This document shows, piece by piece, positions 5,665 through 8,101 of a stretch of DNA of 8,101 nt. This DNA comes from an uncultured Oscillospiraceae bacterium (GTDB taxonomy: Bacteria > Bacillota > Clostridia > Oscillospirales > Oscillospiraceae): the NCBI GenBank assembly GCA_900763685.1, contig CAAFLF010000032.1:1-8101 (forward strand), in the 5' to 3' direction. The notes below the pieces were generated by a model. It had not been told where the DNA came from, searched no databases, and was given only the letters and a program-made list of their open reading frames with translations. Within the stretch, counting starts at the first letter, position 1; each line of letters opens with the position of its first letter. Position numbers and translations under genes: made by a program.

Positions 5665-5922
5665 CTAGAGGACCCATTGGAGCAGGAGAAGGAGCACGAA
5701 GCCGGGGAGGCCCAGGACCCCCACGACCAGGGCGTTCGCGAGGTTCATCCCCAGGGCGATGCCGGTGTGGGCCGAGGTCGCCGCCACCAGCCAGAGGGCG
5801 AGAAAGCCCAGGAGCGTATTGAGGAGGAGCTTTCCCGCGAGCTTCAGGGGCGAGCGGAAGATCCGGGCCAGGGCCAGCAGCAGGAAGGCCCCGATGAGCA
5901 GGGGCAGGAGCTTCACGTCCAT
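5665..5922 (-). CDS. bofA: BofA-family protein (pro-sigma-K processing inhibitor family)
   Basis: An 85-residue, almost wholly hydrophobic membrane protein with three membrane segments (about 5-20, 32-50 and 58-84). The core KLLLNTLLGFLALWLV (31-46), the Gly/Asn-rich GIALGMNLANALVVGVLGLPG (54-74) and the LLLLLQWVL end match the BofA family. In Bacillus, BofA sits in the outer forespore membrane and holds the SpoIVFB protease inactive until sigma-K is needed. In Clostridia, which often lack SpoIVFB, the role is less clear, so the family assignment is firmer than the function. ATG 5922 has GAAGGAGG seven bases upstream and overlaps the end of the DUF2508 gene by 10 bases, so translation is likely coupled. 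Confidence 0.88.
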   Translation of the reverse strand: MDVKLLPLLIGAFLLLALARIFRSPLKLAGKLLLNTLLGFLALWLVAATSAHTGIALGMNLANALVVGVLGLPGFVLLLLLQWVL

Positions 5923-6170
5923 ACGGCGCCCTCCTTCCGCTCCGCCAGGGCGGCCTCCGCCGGGGCGCTGCGCTCCTTGATGGCGCGGATGAGGTAGTTG
6001 CAGCGGGCCTTCACGGCGCTGATCTGATAGATGCTGGACTCCACCAGCTCGGGATCCACGGCCTCGTTGAACTGGCGGTAGGCCTGGCTCAGCTCCCCCT
6101 GGGCGGCGGAGAGCTCCTGGCGCAGCGTCGCCAGCGTGGGATCCGGGTGAACTTTGTTGGAAAATCGCAC
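5913..6170 (-). CDS. DUF2508 family protein (YaaL-like)
   Basis: An 85-residue, mostly alpha-helical, soluble protein. Residues 12-38 (LATLRQELSAAQGELSQAYRQF...) and 41-66 (ELVESSIYQISAVKARCNYLI...) form two amphipathic helices, matching the DUF2508/YaaL family found next to recR and bofA in Bacillus and many Clostridia. The function is unknown. Start is the GTG at 6170, seven bases after a clean AGGAGG; an in-frame ATG at 6272 overlaps the tadA start and lacks a ribosome binding site. Its 3' end overlaps bofA by 10 bases in another frame, so the two form one coupled unit. Only a weak minus-strand promoter candidate (a TATCAT at 6225-6220 without a good -35) is visible in the 100-bp gap to tadA. 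Confidence 0.82.
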   Translation of the reverse strand: MRFSNKVHPDPTLATLRQELSAAQGELSQAYRQFNEAVDPELVESSIYQISAVKARCNYLIRAIKERSAPAEAALAERKEGAVWT

Positions 6171-6270
6171 AGCGGTCCCTCCTAACCATGTCCGGCGGCG
6201 GGGAACGTCCCGCCATTGAATGATATGGTTAGTCTGGACGGATATTCCAGTTTTGATACGGGAGGATGCC

Positions 6271-6720
6271 ATGGAACGGGAAGATTATATGCGGGAAGCC
6301 CTGGCCCTGGCCCGGGAGGCGGCGGCGGCCGGGGAGGTGCCGGTGGGCTGCGTCATCGTCCGGGGGGGCGAGATCGTGGGCCGGGGCCGGAACCGGCGGG
6401 AGGAGAAGCGGGCCGTGGCCTCCCACGCGGAGATGGAGGCTATGGCCCAGGCCAACGAGGCCTTGGGCGCCTGGCGGCTGGACGGCTGCGAGCTCTACGT
6501 CACCCTGGAGCCCTGCCCCATGTGCGCCGGGGCCATTCTGAACGCCCGGATCCCTCGGGTCTTCTACGGCGCCCGGGACCCGGCCTTCGGCGCCTGCGGC
6601 GGGGTGCTGAACCTCTTTATGGAGGACTTCCCCCACCGGCCCGCGCTGGTGGGCGGCATCCTGGGGGAGGAGTGCCGGGGGGTGCTGGCGGACTTCTTCA
6701 CGGGGCTGCGGCGGGGCTGA
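6271..6720 (+). CDS. tadA: tRNA-specific adenosine deaminase TadA
   Basis: A 149-residue zinc-dependent deaminase that converts adenosine 34 in the tRNA-Arg(ACG) wobble position to inosine, allowing decoding of CGU, CGC and CGA codons. Motifs are complete: EVPVGCVIV (22-30), HAE with zinc ligand His52 and catalytic Glu54, and PCPMCAGAI with zinc ligands Cys82 and Cys85. VFYGARDPAFGACGG follows, typical of TadA rather than of cytidine or guanine deaminases. Length is normal. ATG 6271 has GGAGG five bases upstream; an ATG at 6220 would add 17 residues that do not fit the family and overlap the divergent control region. The gene is head to head with DUF2508-bofA. Only a weak plus-strand promoter candidate is visible (TTGAAT 6216-6221 and GATATT 6241-6246, spacing 19). 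Confidence 0.95.
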   Translation: MEREDYMREALALAREAAAAGEVPVGCVIVRGGEIVGRGRNRREEKRAVASHAEMEAMAQANEALGAWRLDGCELYVTLEPCPMCAGAILNARIPRVFYGARDPAFGACGGVLNLFMEDFPHRPALVGGILGEECRGVLADFFTGLRRG

Positions 6721-6857
6721 GCGGCGGAAGACGACATAATATCCGAAGATTTAAAACTTTTGTAACAACTCGCGCTGGTTTCCTTAACAAAGCTCCGGTA
6801 TCTTAATACTTGCAAGAGACAAAAACTTCTTTTCATCCAATCTTCCAAAAAATATGG
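6721..6857. other. AT-rich spacer between tadA and its terminator
   Basis: The 137 bases after tadA are much richer in A and T than the surrounding genes and hold no ribosome-binding-site-supported frame and no recognisable RNA gene. In Bacillus the SRP RNA gene (scr) lies downstream of tadA, so I looked for it here, but saw neither its conserved loop motifs nor a suitable fold. It appears to be an untranslated 3' tail of the tadA transcript or decayed sequence. Confidence 0.35.
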
Positions 6858-6887
6858 AAAAAGACCGGTCGTGAGACCGGTCTTTTT
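6858..6887. terminator. Bidirectional intrinsic terminator
   Basis: A perfect stem AAAAAGACCGGTC (6858-6870) with GACCGGTCTTTTT (6875-6887) and a GTGA loop carries an A run on one side and a T run on the other. It can end tadA transcription on the plus strand and, 28 bases past its stop, the surface protein gene on the minus strand. Confidence 0.9.
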
Positions 6888-6915
6888 CTATGGCGGGGAG
6901 TTGGGGGCCGGTTTC

Positions 6916-8101
6916 TCAGTTATGGGTCAAGGGCGGGTCCCATTCGGGGTGACTGCTGCCGTCCAGGAAGACCCAGACAGCGCTGCGGGGGGCATTACGA
7001 CCATCGTAGTCATTTTCCCGGAAGCTGACTTGGATCACCTCTAAGTCTGTGTTCTGAACGCAGTTGGGTACGAAGTAAAGGATCGTGTTTTCCCCCACCA
7101 CGGAGTGCATCCCCGTCCAATCCGTATTCTGCAGGATAATGCCGCCGCGGTGAATCAGAATATTATCCCGCTCCAGCGACCAAAGGGTCACTACCACCGT
7201 CCGAACAGTATCATCCTGGAAATTAACCTGATAGAGCCGCCCGCCGGTAACATCCGCATACTCGACGGACTGCAGTTCCACCGTGGTATCGGAACTGTTA
7301 TCAGGATAACAGTCGATCTCCTGAAACTCCGGCTCGCTGCCATCCTCCGTCAGGAAGTAGCCAACATCCCAGAGGTAATCCGGTGCGTGCTGGCGGTCCT
7401 CAGAAGGGCCGATCTGCACGCAATAGTAGGTCTCTGCCAGGGATTTCTCCACCCGCCAGGTGAAGACGCCGCTCTTAGCGTCGGCGGCATAGCGGTAAAG
7501 GTCGGAACTCTCATAGAGATAGGGGGTTCCGCTTTCACCGTAGCGCATCAGGCGGTTGGTGTAAAGCACGTAGAACTCCTTGACAGAACTGCTGGTGAAG
7601 TAGACGCGGAAATAGTAGTAGCCATCGTCGCCAATAGCGTACTCAAAGTGATCCGCCTGGAAGTAGTCCGGTATATAGCCCCAGAGGGACCAGCAGTTGC
7701 GGGGGATCTCGTGGAACTCCAACCCTTCCGGCGCTACCACGTCGGGCAGGAGGTAGGCGGGGCGCTCCGGGGTCTCCGCTTCCGCGGGGATGACGCCCTC
7801 GGTCTGGAGCTTTCGCATCATGGTGGTCTCGCTGTCCTTCAGGGGCGTGGAGAGGGCGGCCGCGGAGAGCTGGGCCACGTCGCCCCGGGTGAAGTTCGCC
7901 ATGCTCTGCCCGGCGGTGAGACCGATCTTATCCGAGAGCTCGGTGGCCTTGGAGACTTCGAAATCCTTGCCGGACTCGTAGCCCAGGGCCCGGAGGAGGA
8001 AGCTGACATACTGGTTGCCGCTGACCTTCTGCCCGCCCCGGAAGCTCTCCGCCGTGTAGCCGGTGGTGAGGCCGTTGGCGTAGGCGTAGCCCACGTAGGG
8101 C
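6916..8101 (-). CDS. S-layer-homology domain protein, 3' part of a gene cut by the right edge
   Basis: The frame is open to the right edge, so 394 C-terminal residues are visible and the N-terminus, with any signal peptide, is missing. Residues 1-41 (YVGYAYANGLTTG... then QYVSFLLRALGY) and 42-85 (ending FTRGDVAQLSAAALSTPL) match S-layer-homology-type repeats, which attach proteins to the cell-wall polysaccharide. The remaining roughly 300 residues are rich in Tyr, Asp, Glu and beta-strand-like patterns and match no domain I know; a secreted, surface-exposed role is inferred from the repeats. The first in-frame initiation codon in the window, GTG 8094, is internal to the repeat and is not a real start. 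Composition changes along the gene: the repeat part is strongly GC-rich, while the C-terminal two thirds is close to 50% GC in places. It ends 28 bases from a strong bidirectional terminator. Confidence 0.8.
   Translation of the reverse strand, partial: PYVGYAYANGLTTGYTAESFRGGQKVSGNQYVSFLLRALGYESGKDFEVSKATELSDKIGLTAGQSMANFTRGDVAQLSAAALSTPLKDSETTMMRKLQTEGVIPAEAETPERPAYLLPDVVAPEGLEFHEIPRNCWSLWGYIPDYFQADHFEYAIGDDGYYYFRVYFTSSSVKEFYVLYTNRLMRYGESGTPYLYESSDLYRYAADAKSGVFTWRVEKSLAETYYCVQIGPSEDRQHAPDYLWDVGYFLTEDGSEPEFQEIDCYPDNSSDTTVELQSVEYADVTGGRLYQVNFQDDTVRTVVVTLWSLERDNILIHRGGIILQNTDWTGMHSVVGENTILYFVPNCVQNTDLEVIQVSFRENDYDGRNAPRSAVWVFLDGSSHPEWDPPLTHN

Noticed and set aside
5923..6216. N-terminal extension of bofA to a 183-residue protein
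   Set aside because: The extra frame is the shadow of the DUF2508 gene, and bofA has its own ribosome binding site and the normal family length.
6171..6272. ATG 6272 as the start of the DUF2508 protein
   Set aside because: It lies inside the tadA start region and has no ribosome binding site; GTG 6170 has AGGAGG at seven bases.
1..8101. CRISPR array, tRNA, rRNA, insertion sequence, phage or defence genes
   Set aside because: I looked for regularly spaced repeats, tRNA-like folds, transposase or integrase motifs and terminal inverted repeats flanking genes on both strands and found none.

Overview
The window looks like chromosomal DNA from a GC-rich, probably spore-forming member of the Clostridia, most likely an Oscillospiraceae-type gut anaerobe. 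This is inferred from four things: the GC-rich, strongly biased codon use; AGGAGG-type ribosome binding sites before nearly every gene; a bofA-type sporulation gene next to a DUF2508 gene; and an S-layer-homology protein of a kind common in these bacteria. No database search was possible, so the taxonomy is a judgement.

Layout, left to right. Positions 1-472 contain no convincing complete gene. They hold several palindromes, an orphan plus-strand terminator, and a GC-rich palindromic stretch that resembles a dispersed intergenic repeat. Next is a divergent pair: a sodium-coupled NSS-family transporter (minus, 473-1870) and an XRE-type regulator with an unrecognised C-terminal domain (plus, 2078-2806). 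They share a 207-bp control region with two readable promoters and a palindrome on the transporter -35 box. The regulator converges on a stand-alone (p)ppGpp synthetase (minus, 2861-3535), and a strong hairpin lies between them. The synthetase is divergent from a TauE/SafE (TSUP) membrane permease (plus, 3734-4459), again with clear promoters on both strands.

The permease converges on the conserved rplM-rpsI ribosomal protein operon (minus, 5415-4565). This operon has a near-consensus promoter, a leader of about 77 nt and a textbook terminator. Beyond it lies a tightly coupled DUF2508-bofA pair (minus, 6170-5665), head to head with tadA (plus, 6271-6720). In Bacillus subtilis the same genes sit in one co-directional block, tadA-scr-dnaX-yaaK-recR-yaaL-bofA, so this is a rearranged version. 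A bidirectional terminator at 6858-6887 separates tadA from the 3' part of an S-layer-homology surface protein (minus) that runs off the right edge.

Most of the window is housekeeping or ordinary accessory content. I found no CRISPR array, transposase, tRNA, rRNA or phage gene, and no convincing new multi-gene system. The points most worth a second look are the NSS/XRE pair with its unnamed sensor-like domain and palindromic operator candidate, the repeat-rich left edge with its orphan terminator, and the composition break inside the surface protein gene.
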